NCBI RefSeq assembly: GCF_003072125.1
Contig: NZ_QCYH01000001.1
Coordinates: 620,001-684,000, forward strand
From: Pelagivirga sediminicola
GTDB lineage: Bacteria; Pseudomonadota; Alphaproteobacteria; Rhodobacterales; Rhodobacteraceae
Direction: 5' to 3'
Length of the DNA: 64,000 nt
The notes under the pieces: generated by a model
What the model saw: only the letters and a program-made list of their open reading frames with translations
The model's database searches: none
What the model was told of the DNA's origin: nothing
Translations under genes and position numbers: made by a program
Shown: piece by piece, positions 1-10,658 of the stretch
Position numbering within the stretch: the stretch's first letter is position 1
Layout of the letters: each line of letters starts with the position of its first letter

Positions 1-524
1 AACTGCATGGCAATCCCGCCCTGCCCGTCCGGCACCGAAAACGCGATCGGGTTGGTGCCGATCACCCGGCCCTTGCCGCCCGGCGGCGCGACGATTGGCG
101 TGGCATTGGTCAGCCCCAGCCCGATCAGCCCGGCCTGCGCGATTTGTCCGGTGAAATAGCCCAGCGATGTGCAGGTATGCGCGTGACACACCGCAAGCGA
201 GGCCGTGCCGCACTCCCTTGTCGCCGCGATCGCCTCGGGCAATGCGCGCTGAAACGCGGCCTGCGCAAAGCCGAATTTCGCATCGACGCGCACCGAGCCG
301 GGGCGCGGGCGCGTCACCTCCGGCACCGCATCGCCGGCAACGCGGCCGGTCTGCAACTGCTGGCAGTAGCTTTCCAGATAATAAAGCCCGCAGATCCGGT
401 TGCCCGTCGCCTCCGCCTCGCCGATCGCATCCGCGACGCTGGCGGCGATCCATTCCTCGGCGCCGTGGCGCATCAGCGCGGCTTTCGACAGCTGTTCGAT
501 CTCGGCAATCTCGATACGGGGCAT
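1..524 (-). CDS. Malate/L-lactate dehydrogenase (Ldh_2) family oxidoreductase, 5' part only
   Basis: The N-terminal part (about 174 residues) of an NAD(P)-dependent oxidoreductase of the Ldh_2 family, which includes malate/L-lactate dehydrogenases, ureidoglycolate dehydrogenase and piperideine-2-carboxylate reductase; the rest lies beyond the left edge. Visible family marks are the histidine-containing stretch CHAHTCTSLGYF, followed by GLIGLGLTNATP and the run GTNPIAFSVP. The ATG at 524 has AAGGAG a few bases upstream, which fixes the start. The exact substrate cannot be read from this fragment. The next gene on the strand (lolD) is transcribed toward other functions, so context gives no help. 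Confidence 0.8.
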   Translation of the reverse strand, partial: MPRIEIAEIEQLSKAALMRHGAEEWIAASVADAIGEAEATGNRICGLYYLESYCQQLQTGRVAGDAVPEVTRPRPGSVRVDAKFGFAQAAFQRALPEAIAATRECGTASLAVCHAHTCTSLGYFTGQIAQAGLIGLGLTNATPIVAPPGGKGRVIGTNPIAFSVPDGQGGIAMQ

Positions 525-578
525 GGCCGCTCCTTGAATTCGGGCCCCGACCTTCGCCGCCGCAGCCGCCGCCGTCAA

Positions 579-1262
579 TCACCCCGGCACGATCAACCCC
601 TGATCCAGCTTGACCACCCGGTCCATCCGCGCCGCCAGTTCAAGGTTGTGCGTCGCGATCAGCGCCGACAGCCCGGTATCGCGCACCAGTCCCATCAGCG
701 TGGCAAACACCTGATCCGACGTCGCCGGGTCCAGATTTCCCGTCGGCTCGTCCGCCAGCAATATCCGCGGCCCGTTGGCCAGCGCGCGGCAAAACGCAAC
801 GCGCTGCTGCTCGCCGCCCGACATGGCCGAGGGGCGATGCCCTGCCCGCGGCCCGATACCGACATGGTCCAGCAATTCCTGCGCGCGCGCATCCGCATCG
901 CGCCGATTTACCCCGTCGGCCAGCTGCGGCAGAACCACGTTTTCCAGCGCGGTGAACTCAGGCAGAAGGTGATGAAACTGATAGACAAATCCCACATCGC
1001 GCCGCCGCGCGATGGTGCGCCGCCGGTCGCCAAGGCCGGTCATCACCGTGTCGCCAAAGGCCACCTCGCCCGCGTCCGCCGTATCCAGCAGCCCCGCGAT
1101 ATGCAGCAAGGTCGATTTGCCCGCGCCCGAGGGCGCGACCAACGCGACGATCTCGCCCCGCGCGAGGGCCAGATCCGCGCCCTTCAGAACGGCGATCTCG
1201 TTCTGCCTGCCGCGATTATAGATCTTCTCGATCCCGCGCAGGCTCAGCACCGCATCACTCAT
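579..1262 (-). CDS. lolD: Lipoprotein-releasing system ATP-binding protein LolD
   Basis: ATPase of the LolCDE-type ABC transporter that extracts mature lipoproteins from the outer face of the inner membrane and passes them to LolA. The 227 residues are one ABC domain: Walker A APSGAGKST, signature SGGEQQRVAF, Walker B ILLADEPTGNLDP and the H-loop IATHN. The residue before the Walker A proline is Ala rather than the usual Gly, outside the essential positions. The ATG overlaps the end of the upstream lolC by 8 nt, so the two are translated as a pair. Paired with a LolC/E permease, LolD is a better reading than a MacB-type or other ABC ATPase. Confidence 0.92.
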   Translation of the reverse strand: MSDAVLSLRGIEKIYNRGRQNEIAVLKGADLALARGEIVALVAPSGAGKSTLLHIAGLLDTADAGEVAFGDTVMTGLGDRRRTIARRRDVGFVYQFHHLLPEFTALENVVLPQLADGVNRRDADARAQELLDHVGIGPRAGHRPSAMSGGEQQRVAFCRALANGPRILLADEPTGNLDPATSDQVFATLMGLVRDTGLSALIATHNLELAARMDRVVKLDQGLIVPG

Positions 1263-2544
1263 AGCGCAGTGCCTCCACCGGGTTCATCCGCGCCGCCCGG
1301 CGCGCGGGAAAGATCGTGACGATGAAGGACAGCGACAGCGACAGCGCCACCGCCGACATCACATCGCCAAATTGCAGCTTGGCGGGCAGGTAATAGATGC
1401 CGCGCACCGAGGGATCCCAGATCTCGCCCCCCATCGTCCAGTTCACGAAGCCGAACAGCGGATCGATATAGATCGCGAAAAGGCAGCCCAGAATGACGCC
1501 CATTGCCGTGCCGATGATCCCGGTAAAGGCGCCGCAGATGAAGAACACGCGCAGGACCGACCCTTCGGTCAGGCCCATCGTGCGCAGGATGCCGATATCG
1601 CGCCCCTTGTTTTTCACCAGCATGATCAGCCCGCTGGTGATGTTCATCGCCGCAATCAGCACAAGGATCGACAGGATGATGAACATCACATTGTCCTCCA
1701 CCTCCAGCGCACGCAGGAAGCCCCCGCTCTGGTCCTGCCATGTCCACAGCAGCGTGCGGTCCCCCGCCGCCTGCATCAGCGGCACGGCCAGATCGGTGAC
1801 ATGCTCGGGATCGCTCACCATCACCTCCAACTCGTCCGCCATGCCCTCGCGGTTGAAAAACGCCTGCGCCTCGGCAAAGGGCATGTAGATGCGCGTGCGG
1901 TCGATATCCCAGCGCCCGGCGGTAAAGATGTAGGCCACATCATAGGCATTGACCCGCGGCGTCGTGCCAAAGGCCGTCTTGACCCCGCCGGGCGAGATGA
2001 TCTTGACCCGGTCGCCCACGCCCACCCCCAGCTCGCGCGCCACGCCCGAGCCGATGGCGATGCCCGTTCCGAACTGGCCGATATCGCCGATGCCGGTTTC
2101 GGGATCGGCGATGCGCGGGATGCCCTTCAGATCCTCCAGCGTGATGCCGAACACCTCGACGCCCGCGTTGCGGTCGCGTGCATTGGCCATGACCTGCCCC
2201 TTGATCAGGGGGGCGACGCGCGTCACGCCCGGCACCTGGCGCACGCGTTCGGCCATCGCCTCGTAATCCTCGATCATGCGCTCGATGCGGCCCGTGCCTG
2301 CGTCAACCTCGCCCGCATTATAGACGGTGACATGCGCGTTGGAGCCAAGGATCGTATCAACGAATTCCGCGCGAAATCCCGACCTTACGGCCAGTGTCGC
2401 GATCAGAGCGAGCACCGCCAGCGTGATGCCGATCAGGCTGATCCACGTCATCACGCTGACGCCGCCCTCGGCGCGCTTGGCCCGCAGATAGCGCCAGGCG
2501 ATCATCCACTCGAACGGGGCGAAGGGGGCGGATTTTCCTGCCAC
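1255..2544 (-). CDS. lolC: Lipoprotein-releasing ABC permease, LolC/LolE family
   Basis: Inner-membrane subunit of the lipoprotein-release transporter, working with the LolD encoded immediately downstream. The N-terminal membrane helix (around FEWMIAWRYL and the following hydrophobic stretch), a large periplasmic domain, and three C-terminal helices ending in FPARRAARMNPVEALRYE are typical of LolC/LolE. I place the start at the GTG at 2544, giving 429 residues beginning VAGKSAPFAPFEW, because AGGAG lies about 9 nt before it. The longer reading from the TTG at 2601 would overlap the stop of the DUF2937 gene and adds an uncharged-poor tail unlike the family. As in many alphaproteobacteria, one permease gene probably serves as both LolC and LolE. 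Confidence 0.9.
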   Translation of the reverse strand: MAGKSAPFAPFEWMIAWRYLRAKRAEGGVSVMTWISLIGITLAVLALIATLAVRSGFRAEFVDTILGSNAHVTVYNAGEVDAGTGRIERMIEDYEAMAERVRQVPGVTRVAPLIKGQVMANARDRNAGVEVFGITLEDLKGIPRIADPETGIGDIGQFGTGIAIGSGVARELGVGVGDRVKIISPGGVKTAFGTTPRVNAYDVAYIFTAGRWDIDRTRIYMPFAEAQAFFNREGMADELEVMVSDPEHVTDLAVPLMQAAGDRTLLWTWQDQSGGFLRALEVEDNVMFIILSILVLIAAMNITSGLIMLVKNKGRDIGILRTMGLTEGSVLRVFFICGAFTGIIGTAMGVILGCLFAIYIDPLFGFVNWTMGGEIWDPSVRGIYYLPAKLQFGDVMSAVALSLSLSFIVTIFPARRAARMNPVEALRYE

Positions 2545-2597
2545 TTGGCGATACTCCTGGTAAATTGCGCGCAACTTGCGCCGGGGGCTGCCTGCCG

Positions 2598-3101
2598 TCA
2601 AGCCGGGCGGGCGCGGCGCCGCCGAAAGGGCAGTTTCAGCAGCATCAGCAATGCGCCCGTCACGCCCAGACCGCCCAGAAAGCCGGTTCCGGCAAACACC
2701 GCGCCTTCGAAGGTCAGCGGCAGCGCCGGTTTGAACTCGGCCCAGGCCGCGGCGGCGATCTCGGCATCGCCGAGGCTGCGCGCGCGGTAGGCGCGGGTAA
2801 AGGGGCTCGCCCGGCGCAGCGCGGCCAGATCCGCCGACAAACGCTCGTATCGCACGATGACACCCGCCATGGTGTCCGCCCGCTGCGCGCCCATCGCGCC
2901 GCCACGGCCCAGATCGGCCAGCGCGGCCTGCCGCGTCAGGCCGACATCGGCGGCATCCGCATCGAACCCCTCGACAAAACCGCGCAGCTCGTCCACCGCG
3001 CCGCCCAGCCGCTGCACATATTGTTGCGAGAATTCGGGGAACTGCGACAGTCCCGCAGCCCCCGCAAGGCCCCCCGCCAACATCAGCGCGCGGCCCAGCA
3101 T
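2598..3101 (-). CDS. DUF2937 family membrane protein
   Basis: A 167-residue protein with a hydrophobic N-terminus, the stretch QFPEFSQQYVQRLGGAVDEL, a central helical region, and a second membrane segment near the C-terminus (FAGTGFLGGLGVTGALLML) followed by an Arg-rich end. This pattern matches DUF2937, a family of unknown function. The ATG lies 3 nt after the proS stop and the stop is just ahead of lolC, so it is part of a proS - DUF2937 - lolC - lolD transcription unit. No catalytic motif is visible. Confidence 0.75.
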   Translation of the reverse strand: MLGRALMLAGGLAGAAGLSQFPEFSQQYVQRLGGAVDELRGFVEGFDADAADVGLTRQAALADLGRGGAMGAQRADTMAGVIVRYERLSADLAALRRASPFTRAYRARSLGDAEIAAAAWAEFKPALPLTFEGAVFAGTGFLGGLGVTGALLMLLKLPFRRRRARPA

Positions 3102-3104
3102 CCG

Positions 3105-4460
3105 CTAAAAGACCGGCGCGCCGCGATGGGGCGCATAGATCTCGGCCAGCCGCCTGATCGCGTCCTCTGGCGCCATTTCCTCACTCTCGCCCGTTCGGCG
3201 GCTGGTCAGCTCGACCACCCCGTTTTTCAAACCGCGCGGCCCGACGGTGATCCGCCACGGCAGGCCGATCAGGTCCATCGTGGCAAACTTGCCGCCCGCC
3301 CGCTCGTCCCGGTCGTCATACAGCGGATCGAGGCCCAGCGCCGTGATCCCGGCATAAAGCGCCTCGCAGGCCGCGTCCGCCTCGGCATCACCTTGTTTCA
3401 GGTTGACGATCCCGGCATGAAACGGCGTGACGCCCTCGGGCCAGATGATGCCCTTGTCGTCATGGCTGGCCTCGATGATCGCGCCCACCAGACGGCTGAC
3501 GCCGATACCGTGGCTGCCCATGTGGACCGGCACCGATTTGCCGTCAGGCCCCTGCACGGTCGCGCCCATCGCCTCGGAATACTTGGTGCCGAAGTAGAAG
3601 ATCTGCCCCACCTCGATCCCGCGCGCCGTGCGGCGGCGCTCTTCGGGGATCTCATTGAACAGCGCCTCGTCATGCGTCTCGTCCGTGCGGGCGTAACGGC
3701 TGGTGAACTCCTCCAGCACCGCGCGGCATGCCTCGTGCGAATCGTAATTCACCTCGCGATCGCCGAATTTCAGATCGGTGATCTGCGAATCATAGAACAC
3801 CTCGGACTCGCCCGTCTCCGCCAACACCAGGAACTCATGCGTGTCATCGCCGCCGATGGGGCCGGAATCCGCGCGCATCGGGATCGCCTGAAGGCCCATC
3901 CGCTCATACGTGCGCAGATAGCTGACCAGATGGCGGTTGTAGGAATGCAGCGCATCCTCTTGCGTCAGGTCGAAATTATAGCCGTCCTTCATGTAAAACT
4001 CGCGACCCCGCATCACGCCAAAGCGCGGGCGCATCTCGTCGCGGAATTTCCACTGGATATGATAGAGCGTCAGCGGCAGATCCTTGTAGCTGCCCACATG
4101 GGCGCGGAAAATGTCGGTGATCATCTCCTCATTGGTCGGCCCATACAGCAGATCGCGCCCCTGCCGGTCCTTGATACGCAGCATTTCCTCGCCGTAATCG
4201 TCATAGCGGCCGCTCTCTCGCCAAAGGTCCGCAGGCTGCAAGGTGGGCATCAGCATCGGGATATGGCCCACGCGCATCTGCTCTTCATGCACGATATTCT
4301 CCAGCTTGCGCAGCACCTTGAAGCCAAGCGGCAGCCACGAATAGATGCCGGCGCCGGCCTGCTTGATCATGCCCGCGCGCAGCATCAGGCGGTGCGAGGC
4401 GATCTGTGCCTCGGCGGGTGTTTCCTTCAGTACGGGCAGGAAATAGCGGGACAGGCGCAT
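3105..4460 (-). CDS. proS: Prolyl-tRNA synthetase
   Basis: Charges tRNA-Pro with proline. The protein starts [18 protein letters not shown] and contains class II motif 2 (the [17 protein letters not shown] region) and motif 3-like sequence ([16 protein letters not shown]), then an anticodon-binding domain ending in [11 protein letters not shown]. The start is the ATG at 4460 with GAGG 7-8 nt upstream; the open frame continues upstream without homology. At 451 residues it is the short alphaproteobacterial form, too small to hold the roughly 180-residue editing insertion of the E. coli enzyme, so clearance of Ala-tRNA-Pro would need a separate deacylase. First gene of the unit running to lolD. 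Confidence 0.96.
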   Translation of the reverse strand: MRLSRYFLPVLKETPAEAQIASHRLMLRAGMIKQAGAGIYSWLPLGFKVLRKLENIVHEEQMRVGHIPMLMPTLQPADLWRESGRYDDYGEEMLRIKDRQGRDLLYGPTNEEMITDIFRAHVGSYKDLPLTLYHIQWKFRDEMRPRFGVMRGREFYMKDGYNFDLTQEDALHSYNRHLVSYLRTYERMGLQAIPMRADSGPIGGDDTHEFLVLAETGESEVFYDSQITDLKFGDREVNYDSHEACRAVLEEFTSRYARTDETHDEALFNEIPEERRRTARGIEVGQIFYFGTKYSEAMGATVQGPDGKSVPVHMGSHGIGVSRLVGAIIEASHDDKGIIWPEGVTPFHAGIVNLKQGDAEADAACEALYAGITALGLDPLYDDRDERAGGKFATMDLIGLPWRITVGPRGLKNGVVELTSRRTGESEEMAPEDAIRRLAEIYAPHRGAPVF

Positions 4461-4616
4461 GGAGGGTCCTCTCGGAGGGTTAAGGCATTTGCGACCCCGT
4501 TTATGGCTTTGCGCGGCGCCGGGCAAGCGCGGCATTGGGTGCGGGCGCCGCAAACCCGCCCTTGAAAGCGCGCGGCGCTTGCGCCAAGTGTAGCGGATCC
4601 ACACGAAAAGGATGCC

Positions 4617-5684
4617 ATGTCCCTGCCCGTCGCGACGCAACTGAAATACTGGGGGATCGCCGCGGCGATATTCCTCGGCGTGCTTTGGGTGCTGGGCGAC
4701 GTGATCCTGCCTTTCATCGTCGGCGCCGCCATCGCCTATTTCCTCGATCCGTTCGCCGACAGGCTGCAACGGTGGGGCCTTGGGCGCGGGTTGTCCGTTG
4801 CGGTGATTACCGTGCTGGCCATCGTGATCTTCGCGCTCATGGCGCTGCTGGTGATCCCGACGCTCAGCGCGCAAACCGCCTCGCTGGTGGAAACGGCGCC
4901 TGAGCTGTCGCGCAAGCTGCAGGTTTTCGTGACCGAGCATTTCCCCCAGATCGCGGATGCCGACAGCACGCTGCGCCAATCGCTCACGGCCATCGGCGAG
5001 ACGATCAAGGAACGCGGCGGCGAGATGCTGGAGACGCTTCTGGGGTCCGTCTCGTCGCTCATCAATGTGCTGCTGCTCTTCGTGATCGTGCCGGTCGTCG
5101 CGGTCTACCTGCTCTATGACTGGGACCGTATGGTGGCGCGCATCGACGATTTGCTGCCGCGCGAACATGCGCCGGTGATCCGTCATCTGGGCCGCGAGAT
5201 CGACAAGACGATGTCGGGCTTCATTCGCGGCATGGGCACCGTCTGCCTGATCCTGGGGACATACTACGCCGTGGCGCTTATGCTGGCGGGGTTGCAATTT
5301 GGCCTTGTCGTCGGCGCGGCGGCGGGTCTTTTGACCTTCATCCCCTATGTCGGCGCGCTGGTCGGCGGGGTTCTGGCCATCGGCCTCGCGCTCTTTCAGT
5401 TCTGGGGCGAATGGTTCTCGGTGGCGGTCGTGGCCGGCATCTTCGTGCTGGGCCAGGTGATCGAGGGCAATTTCCTGACACCGAAACTGGTGGGCAACTC
5501 CGTCGGACTGCATCCCGTCTGGCTGATCTTCGCGCTGTCTGTCTTCGGCGCGCTCTTTGGCTTCGTGGGCATGTTGGTCGCGGTGCCGGTGGCCGCCGCC
5601 ATCGGCGTGATCACGCGCTTCGCGACCGAGCGCTACAAGGAAAGCCAGCTTTATCGCGGAACCCCGGACGCAGACCGCCGCTGA
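4617..5684 (+). CDS. AI-2E family transporter (PerM-like permease)
   Basis: A 355-residue multi-spanning inner-membrane protein of the PF01594 AI-2E transporter/permease family. Hydrophobic helices at residues about 12-50, 65-85, 145-170 and a C-terminal block from about 205 to 335 carry the family pattern ([15 protein letters not shown], and [17 protein letters not shown]). Some members export autoinducer-2, others are Na+/H+ antiporters, so the substrate is not assigned. AAGGA precedes the ATG. Its TGA overlaps the start of hdaA (ATGA), and the permease - hdaA - ppk - ppx order is a common Rhodobacteraceae arrangement. Confidence 0.88.
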   Translation: MSLPVATQLKYWGIAAAIFLGVLWVLGDVILPFIVGAAIAYFLDPFADRLQRWGLGRGLSVAVITVLAIVIFALMALLVIPTLSAQTASLVETAPELSRKLQVFVTEHFPQIADADSTLRQSLTAIGETIKERGGEMLETLLGSVSSLINVLLLFVIVPVVAVYLLYDWDRMVARIDDLLPREHAPVIRHLGREIDKTMSGFIRGMGTVCLILGTYYAVALMLAGLQFGLVVGAAAGLLTFIPYVGALVGGVLAIGLALFQFWGEWFSVAVVAGIFVLGQVIEGNFLTPKLVGNSVGLHPVWLIFALSVFGALFGFVGMLVAVPVAAAIGVITRFATERYKESQLYRGTPDADRR

Positions 5685-6376
5685 TGGCCATGCGACGCAA
5701 GCGGCCCCGCCAGCTCAGCCTTGATCTGCAGACGTTGCCGGCCGTCGGGCGCGAGGATTTCTATGTCTCCTCCGCCAACGCCACGGCCGTCGCGCTGATC
5801 GACGGCTGGCAGGACTGGCCCGCGCGCAAGCTGGTGCTGAACGGGCCTGCCGGCGCGGGCAAGACGCATCTGGCGCATGTCTGGTCCGATCTCAGCGGCG
5901 GCGCCATCGTGCAGGCAGGTGATCTGGCGCAGGCCGATATTCCCGCCCTCGCGAGCGGTCATATTGCCATCGAGGCCGCCGATACCATCGCCGGTGATCC
6001 CGATGCCGAAGAGGCGCTTTTCCACCTGCACAACCTTGCGCTGGCCGAGGGTCATTCGCTGCTGATCACCGCCCGCGCCGCGCCCAACCACTGGCCTCTG
6101 GTCCTGCCAGATCTGGCCAGCCGCATGCAGGCCACCCCGACCTGCACCCTGAAAGAGCCGGATGACGAATTGCTCGCTGCGGTGCTGATGAAACAGATGG
6201 GCGACCGGCAGATCCTGCCGACGCCCGGCACCATTCCCTATCTGGTGCGCCGCATGCCGCGCGCCTTCGGAGATGCGGGCCGCGTCGTCGCCGCGCTGGA
6301 CAAGCTCGCGCTGGAGCGGCGGCGCCCCGTCACCCGCGCGCTTGCCGCCGAGGTGCTGGACAAGATGGGCCTCTAG
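5684..6376 (+). CDS. hdaA: DnaA regulatory inactivator homologue HdaA
   Basis: A 230-residue AAA+ protein related to the DnaA ATPase domain. Hda proteins bind the DNA polymerase sliding clamp and stimulate hydrolysis of DnaA-bound ATP to prevent re-initiation. The N-terminus carries a clamp-binding motif, QLSLDL at residues 10-15; Walker A is [10 protein letters not shown]; the C-terminus has DnaA-like sensor-2 sequence ([18 protein letters not shown]). There is no DnaA domain IV, so it cannot replace DnaA. The ATG at 5684 overlaps the permease stop; a second ATG six bases later is possible. Confidence 0.88.
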   Translation: MAMRRKRPRQLSLDLQTLPAVGREDFYVSSANATAVALIDGWQDWPARKLVLNGPAGAGKTHLAHVWSDLSGGAIVQAGDLAQADIPALASGHIAIEAADTIAGDPDAEEALFHLHNLALAEGHSLLITARAAPNHWPLVLPDLASRMQATPTCTLKEPDDELLAAVLMKQMGDRQILPTPGTIPYLVRRMPRAFGDAGRVVAALDKLALERRRPVTRALAAEVLDKMGL

Positions 6377-6434
6377 CGCCACACTTGCACGGCGCCTCCT
6401 TTTTTTCACACCACTTCAGGCCGTTATACTGCCC

Positions 6435-8609
6435 ATGAGCACCGCCGATTTCCTGACCTCCCCCTTTCCTCCGGCGCAGGATCTGCCGGATCTGGACCTG
6501 TCGGGGCCGGGCCGCTTCTACAACCGCGAGCTTAGCTGGCTGGGCTTCAACTGGCGCGTGCTGGAGGAGGCGCAGAACCCGCGGGTTCCGTTGCTGGAAC
6601 GCCTGCGGTTCCTGTCGATCTCTGCCACAAACCTTGATGAATTCTACAACGTCCGCGTCGCCGGCCTGCGCGAGTTGGCGCGCGCGGGCAACACCACGCC
6701 CGCCGCTGATGGCCTGACACCCGCCGAACAGCTGGTCCTGATCAACGAAGATGCGCGCAAGCTTCTGGGATCGCAGCAGGAAACCTATCAGGCCCTGCGC
6801 GACGAGCTGGAGACGCAAAGCATCACCATCATGACCGGCGACGATCTGGATGAGGCCGACCGCAGCTATCTGGCCGAGCTTTTCCTGAACAGGGTTTTCC
6901 CCGTCCTGTCGCCGCTGGCCATCGACCCCGCGCATCCCTTTCCCTTCATCCCGAACCTTGGCTATTCGCTGGCGCTGAACCTCACGCGCATCCGCGACAA
7001 GCGCCCGCTTCAGGCGCTTTTGCCGATCCCCCAGCAGATCGACCGCTTCGTGGCGTTGCCGGGCCCGGACGGCGCGCATCGGTTCCTGCCGCTTGAGGAA
7101 TTGCTGATCCTGCACCTGCACAGCCTTTTTCCCGGCTACCGATACGAAGGGCACTGCGCCTTTCGCGTGCTGCGCGACAGCGATCTGGAGGTCGAGGAGG
7201 AGGCCGAGGATCTGGTGCGCGAATTCGAGGTCGCGCTGAAACGGCGCCGCCGCGGCGAAGTGGTGCGCATGAACATCACCCGCAACGCGCCCGAGGCGCT
7301 GCGCGCGCTGGTCATGCACGAACTGCATGTCACCGCCGAGGAGGTCGTCGAGGTCGACGGTATGATCGGCCTTGCCGACCTGAAAGAGCTGGTGCTGGAC
7401 GCCCGCCCCGACCTTCTGTGGCCCAGCTTCTCGCCCCGCGTGCCCGAACGCGTGCAGGATTTCGAGGGCGACATGTTCGCCGCGATCCGCCAGAAGGATA
7501 TGCTGCTGCACCACCCTTATGAGACGTTCGACATGGTCGTGCGGTTTCTCAAACAGGCGGCCAACGATCCCGACGTGGTCGCCATCAAGCAGACGCTCTA
7601 CCGCACCTCCAACCAGTCCCCCATCGTCGAGGCACTGTGCGAGGCCGCCGAGAACGGCAAATCCGTCACTGCGCTGGTCGAGCTCAAGGCCCGCTTTGAC
7701 GAGGCCGCGAATATCCGCCAGTCCCGCAGGCTGGAGCGCGCGGGCGCGCATGTGGTCTACGGCTTTCTCGATCTGAAGACCCACGCGAAGATCAGCACCG
7801 TCGTGCGCCGCGAGGGCGACAACCTTGTCACCTACACCCATTACGGCACCGGCAATTATCACCCCATCACCGCGCGCATCTATACGGACCTGTCGTTTTT
7901 CACCTGCGACACCGTGCTGGGGCGCGACGCCACCAAGGTTTTCAACTTCCTGTCCGGCTATGCGCAGCCCGAAAAGCTGGAAAACCTCGCCATCTCGCCG
8001 TTGACGATGAAAACCCGCCTTCTGGAGATGATCGCCGCCGAAATCGAGCATGCCGCCGCCGGGCGCCCCGCCGAGATCTGGGCCAAGATGAACGCCCTGA
8101 TCGAGCCCGACATCATCGACGCGCTCTATGCCGCCAGCGCGGCGGGTGTGCGCATCAGCCTTGTCGTGCGCGGCATCTGCGGGCTGCGCCCCGGCATCCG
8201 GGGCCTGTCCGAGAATATCCGCGTCAAATCCATCGTCGGGCGGTTTCTGGAGCACAGCCGCATCGTCTGCTTTGGCAATGGCCACGGGCTGCCGCATAAA
8301 AAGGCGCGTGTTTTCATTTCCTCGGCGGACTGGATGGGCCGCAATCTCAGCCGCCGTGTCGAGGCGCTGATCGAGATCGAAAACCCCACCGTCAAGGCAC
8401 AGATCACATCCCAGATCATGGCCGCCAACATGGCCGACATCGCCCAAAGCTGGGTGATGGCGCCCAATGGCAGCTTCACCCGCGCCGCACTGCCCGAAGG
8501 CGGGTTCGCCTTCAGCTGCCATCGGTTCTTCATGGAAAACCCGTCACTTTCCGGGCGCGGCTCGGCCGGTGCGGCGGATGTGCCGCAACTGACCCATACC
8601 GAGGATTGA
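6435..8609 (+). CDS. ppk: Polyphosphate kinase 1
   Basis: Reversibly polymerises the terminal phosphate of ATP into long-chain polyphosphate. The 724 residues cover the four PPK1 domains: N-terminal helical part ([19 protein letters not shown]), head, and two phospholipase-D-like catalytic domains. The autophosphorylated histidine is in [18 protein letters not shown] and the second conserved histidine in GRFLEHSRI. The start is the ATG at 6435 (MSTADFLTS); the longer open frame upstream overlaps hdaA and lacks homology. Only 58 nt after hdaA and 54 nt before ppx, so likely in one operon with both. Confidence 0.96.
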   Translation: MSTADFLTSPFPPAQDLPDLDLSGPGRFYNRELSWLGFNWRVLEEAQNPRVPLLERLRFLSISATNLDEFYNVRVAGLRELARAGNTTPAADGLTPAEQLVLINEDARKLLGSQQETYQALRDELETQSITIMTGDDLDEADRSYLAELFLNRVFPVLSPLAIDPAHPFPFIPNLGYSLALNLTRIRDKRPLQALLPIPQQIDRFVALPGPDGAHRFLPLEELLILHLHSLFPGYRYEGHCAFRVLRDSDLEVEEEAEDLVREFEVALKRRRRGEVVRMNITRNAPEALRALVMHELHVTAEEVVEVDGMIGLADLKELVLDARPDLLWPSFSPRVPERVQDFEGDMFAAIRQKDMLLHHPYETFDMVVRFLKQAANDPDVVAIKQTLYRTSNQSPIVEALCEAAENGKSVTALVELKARFDEAANIRQSRRLERAGAHVVYGFLDLKTHAKISTVVRREGDNLVTYTHYGTGNYHPITARIYTDLSFFTCDTVLGRDATKVFNFLSGYAQPEKLENLAISPLTMKTRLLEMIAAEIEHAAAGRPAEIWAKMNALIEPDIIDALYAASAAGVRISLVVRGICGLRPGIRGLSENIRVKSIVGRFLEHSRIVCFGNGHGLPHKKARVFISSADWMGRNLSRRVEALIEIENPTVKAQITSQIMAANMADIAQSWVMAPNGSFTRAALPEGGFAFSCHRFFMENPSLSGRGSAGAADVPQLTHTED

Positions 8610-8663
8610 GCGCGCCCGCGCGTTGACGCAGCGCGGGCACCGGCCCATAACGAGGGCTGCGAA

Positions 8664-10238
8664 ATGACGGCTGGTGAAAACATGAATGCACCCCAAACCG
8701 ACCGCGGCACGTCCGGGCGCTCTGCCGCCAGCCCGTTTGGCCGCGCGCTGTTTGACAAACCGTCTGCGCGGGCGCTGCGCCGGGTCGGCGTGGTCGATGT
8801 GGGGTCGAACTCGGTCCGCATGGTCGTCTTTGACGGCGCGGCGCGCAGCCCGGCGTATTTCTTCAACGAAAAGATCATGTGCGGCCTTGGCGCCGGCATG
8901 CTGGAGACAGGACGGCTCAACCCCGATGGCCGGGCGCGCGCGCTCAGCGCGCTGCACCGGTTTGCGAAGCTGGCCGAGGCGATGGATACCGGCCCGCTGA
9001 CCTGCGTGGCCACCGCCGCCGTGCGCGATGCGGCCGACGGCGCCGACTTTCGGGCCGACGTCAAGGCACTGACCGGCCTTGATCTGTGGGTCATCGACGG
9101 GCGCGAGGAGGCGCGGCTGTCGGCGCAGGGGGTGCTGCTGGGCTGGCCGGGGGCTTACGGGCTGGTCTGCGACATCGGTGGCTCCTCCATGGAGCTGGCC
9201 GAGATCGACGGCGGCACCGTCGGCCGCTGCGTCACCTCGCAACTGGGGCCGCTGAAACTGCGCGATCTCAAGGGCGGCAAGAAGGCCCGCCGCGCCTATA
9301 TCCGCGATGCGGTTGCGGGGATGATCTCGGAGCTGGGCGAGCAGCGGAACCGCCTGTTTCTGGTCGGCGGCTCGTGGCGTGCGATTGCCCGCATCGACAT
9401 GGAGCGGCGCGGTTATCCCCTGCATGTGCTGCACGAATACCGCATGCGCGCCAGCTCGGTGCGCGACACGCTGCGCCACATCCACGACGCGCAGGACCTG
9501 AACGCGCTGCGCCAGCGCGCGGGGGTATCAACGGCGCGCATGGCGCTGGTCCCGCAGGCCGCCGAAGTGCTGCGCGAGATCGTGCGCAGTTTCAAGCCGC
9601 ACGATATCGCCATCTCCAGCTATGGCATCCGCGAGGGGATGCTTTATGAGCAGATGCCCCAGCAGCTGCGCGACCGCGACCCCCTGATCGAGGCGTGCCG
9701 CTTTACCGAGACCAAGGACGCGCGCGTGCCGGGCTTTGGCAAGGTGCTGTATCACTTCATCATGCCGATCTTCAAATCCGCCCGCCCCGAACGCGTGCGC
9801 CTGGTCAAGGCCGCCTGCCTTTTGCATGACGTGAACTGGCGCGCGCATCCCGATTACCGCGCCGATATCTGTTTCGACACCGCAACGCGCGCCAATCTGG
9901 CCGGGCTCAACCACGCCGAGCGGGTGTTTCTGGGTCTGGCCTTGCTGCACCGCTATACCAATTCACGCGGCGAGAAACGCATCGATCAGGTCAGCCAGCT
10001 GATCGACACGCCGATGCGCCGCGATGCCGAAATTCTGGGCAAGGCGATGCGGTTCGGCGCGATGCTGTGGCTGCAAAAGGACGCAGAGCCCGGCAAGCTG
10101 CATTTCTATCCGAAAAAACGCGTGCTGGAATTCGCGCTGGCCCCTGCCGCCGCCGCGCTTTTCGGCGAAGTGGCGCAGGCGCGCTTTGCCTCCCTCGCCG
10201 CCTCGCTCGAGGCCGAGCCGGTGGTCAGGCGGCCCTGA
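8664..10238 (+). CDS. ppx: Exopolyphosphatase / guanosine pentaphosphatase (Ppx/GppA)
   Basis: Actin-fold phosphatase that removes terminal phosphate from polyphosphate or pppGpp. The phosphate-binding motif GVVDVGSNSVRMVVFDG sits near residues 34-50, the second glycine motif is VCDIGGSSMEL, and the C-terminal half is HD-like helical (LHDVNWRAHPDYRAD). At 524 residues it is a full Ppx/GppA protein. GAGGG precedes the ATG at 8664; an internal ATG at 8682 is possible. Located directly behind ppk, so synthesis and breakdown of polyphosphate are probably co-expressed. Confidence 0.92.
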   Translation: MTAGENMNAPQTDRGTSGRSAASPFGRALFDKPSARALRRVGVVDVGSNSVRMVVFDGAARSPAYFFNEKIMCGLGAGMLETGRLNPDGRARALSALHRFAKLAEAMDTGPLTCVATAAVRDAADGADFRADVKALTGLDLWVIDGREEARLSAQGVLLGWPGAYGLVCDIGGSSMELAEIDGGTVGRCVTSQLGPLKLRDLKGGKKARRAYIRDAVAGMISELGEQRNRLFLVGGSWRAIARIDMERRGYPLHVLHEYRMRASSVRDTLRHIHDAQDLNALRQRAGVSTARMALVPQAAEVLREIVRSFKPHDIAISSYGIREGMLYEQMPQQLRDRDPLIEACRFTETKDARVPGFGKVLYHFIMPIFKSARPERVRLVKAACLLHDVNWRAHPDYRADICFDTATRANLAGLNHAERVFLGLALLHRYTNSRGEKRIDQVSQLIDTPMRRDAEILGKAMRFGAMLWLQKDAEPGKLHFYPKKRVLEFALAPAAAALFGEVAQARFASLAASLEAEPVVRRP

Positions 10239-10246
10239 CGCGCGCC

Positions 10247-10639
10247 TTAAATGTCGATCTCGTCCTCACCGGGCGTGCCAAGCTCGGGCGCCGTCTCGCT
10301 CTCGGGCTTGCGGCGGATGATGATATCGCCGTTGGGCAGCTTTTCGGGCGCCTCGTAAACGCTCAGATCCTCGACATCCTTAAGGATCTCCGCCAGCGCC
10401 GGACCCATCTCCTGTGCGAATTCGCGCAGTTGCGGGCCCAGCCGCTCGGCCATCTCTTTCATGCCTTCCATGGCCGGGCGCGCCTCTTGCATCAGGCCCT
10501 CGAAAAACATGCGCGCGCCCTCCTCGATCAGCGAGGGACCATCGCGCGGCGGCGGGTCCTGCTCGGCAAAGGCGGGGGGCGAGGCCAGCAGAATGGCGGC
10601 GGAAGCGGCGATCAGGATCTGTTTCATACGTTGCAACAT
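10247..10639 (-). CDS. Secreted protein of unknown function
   Basis: About 130 residues with a cleavable signal peptide (hydrophobic core ILIAASAAILLASPP, cleavage probably after AFA), then a helical acidic/amphipathic region rich in Glu and Met (EEGARMFFEGLMQEARPAM) and a C-terminus with PNGDIIIRRK and an acidic end. I recognise the pattern as a conserved small periplasmic protein of Rhodobacteraceae without known role. Start is either the ATG at 10639 or the one at 10627; no clear ribosome site separates them. Convergent with ppx, ending 8 nt from its stop. Confidence 0.65.
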   Translation of the reverse strand: MLQRMKQILIAASAAILLASPPAFAEQDPPPRDGPSLIEEGARMFFEGLMQEARPAMEGMKEMAERLGPQLREFAQEMGPALAEILKDVEDLSVYEAPEKLPNGDIIIRRKPESETAPELGTPGEDEIDI

Positions 10640-10658
10640 AGCACGAATTGCCGGAGGT

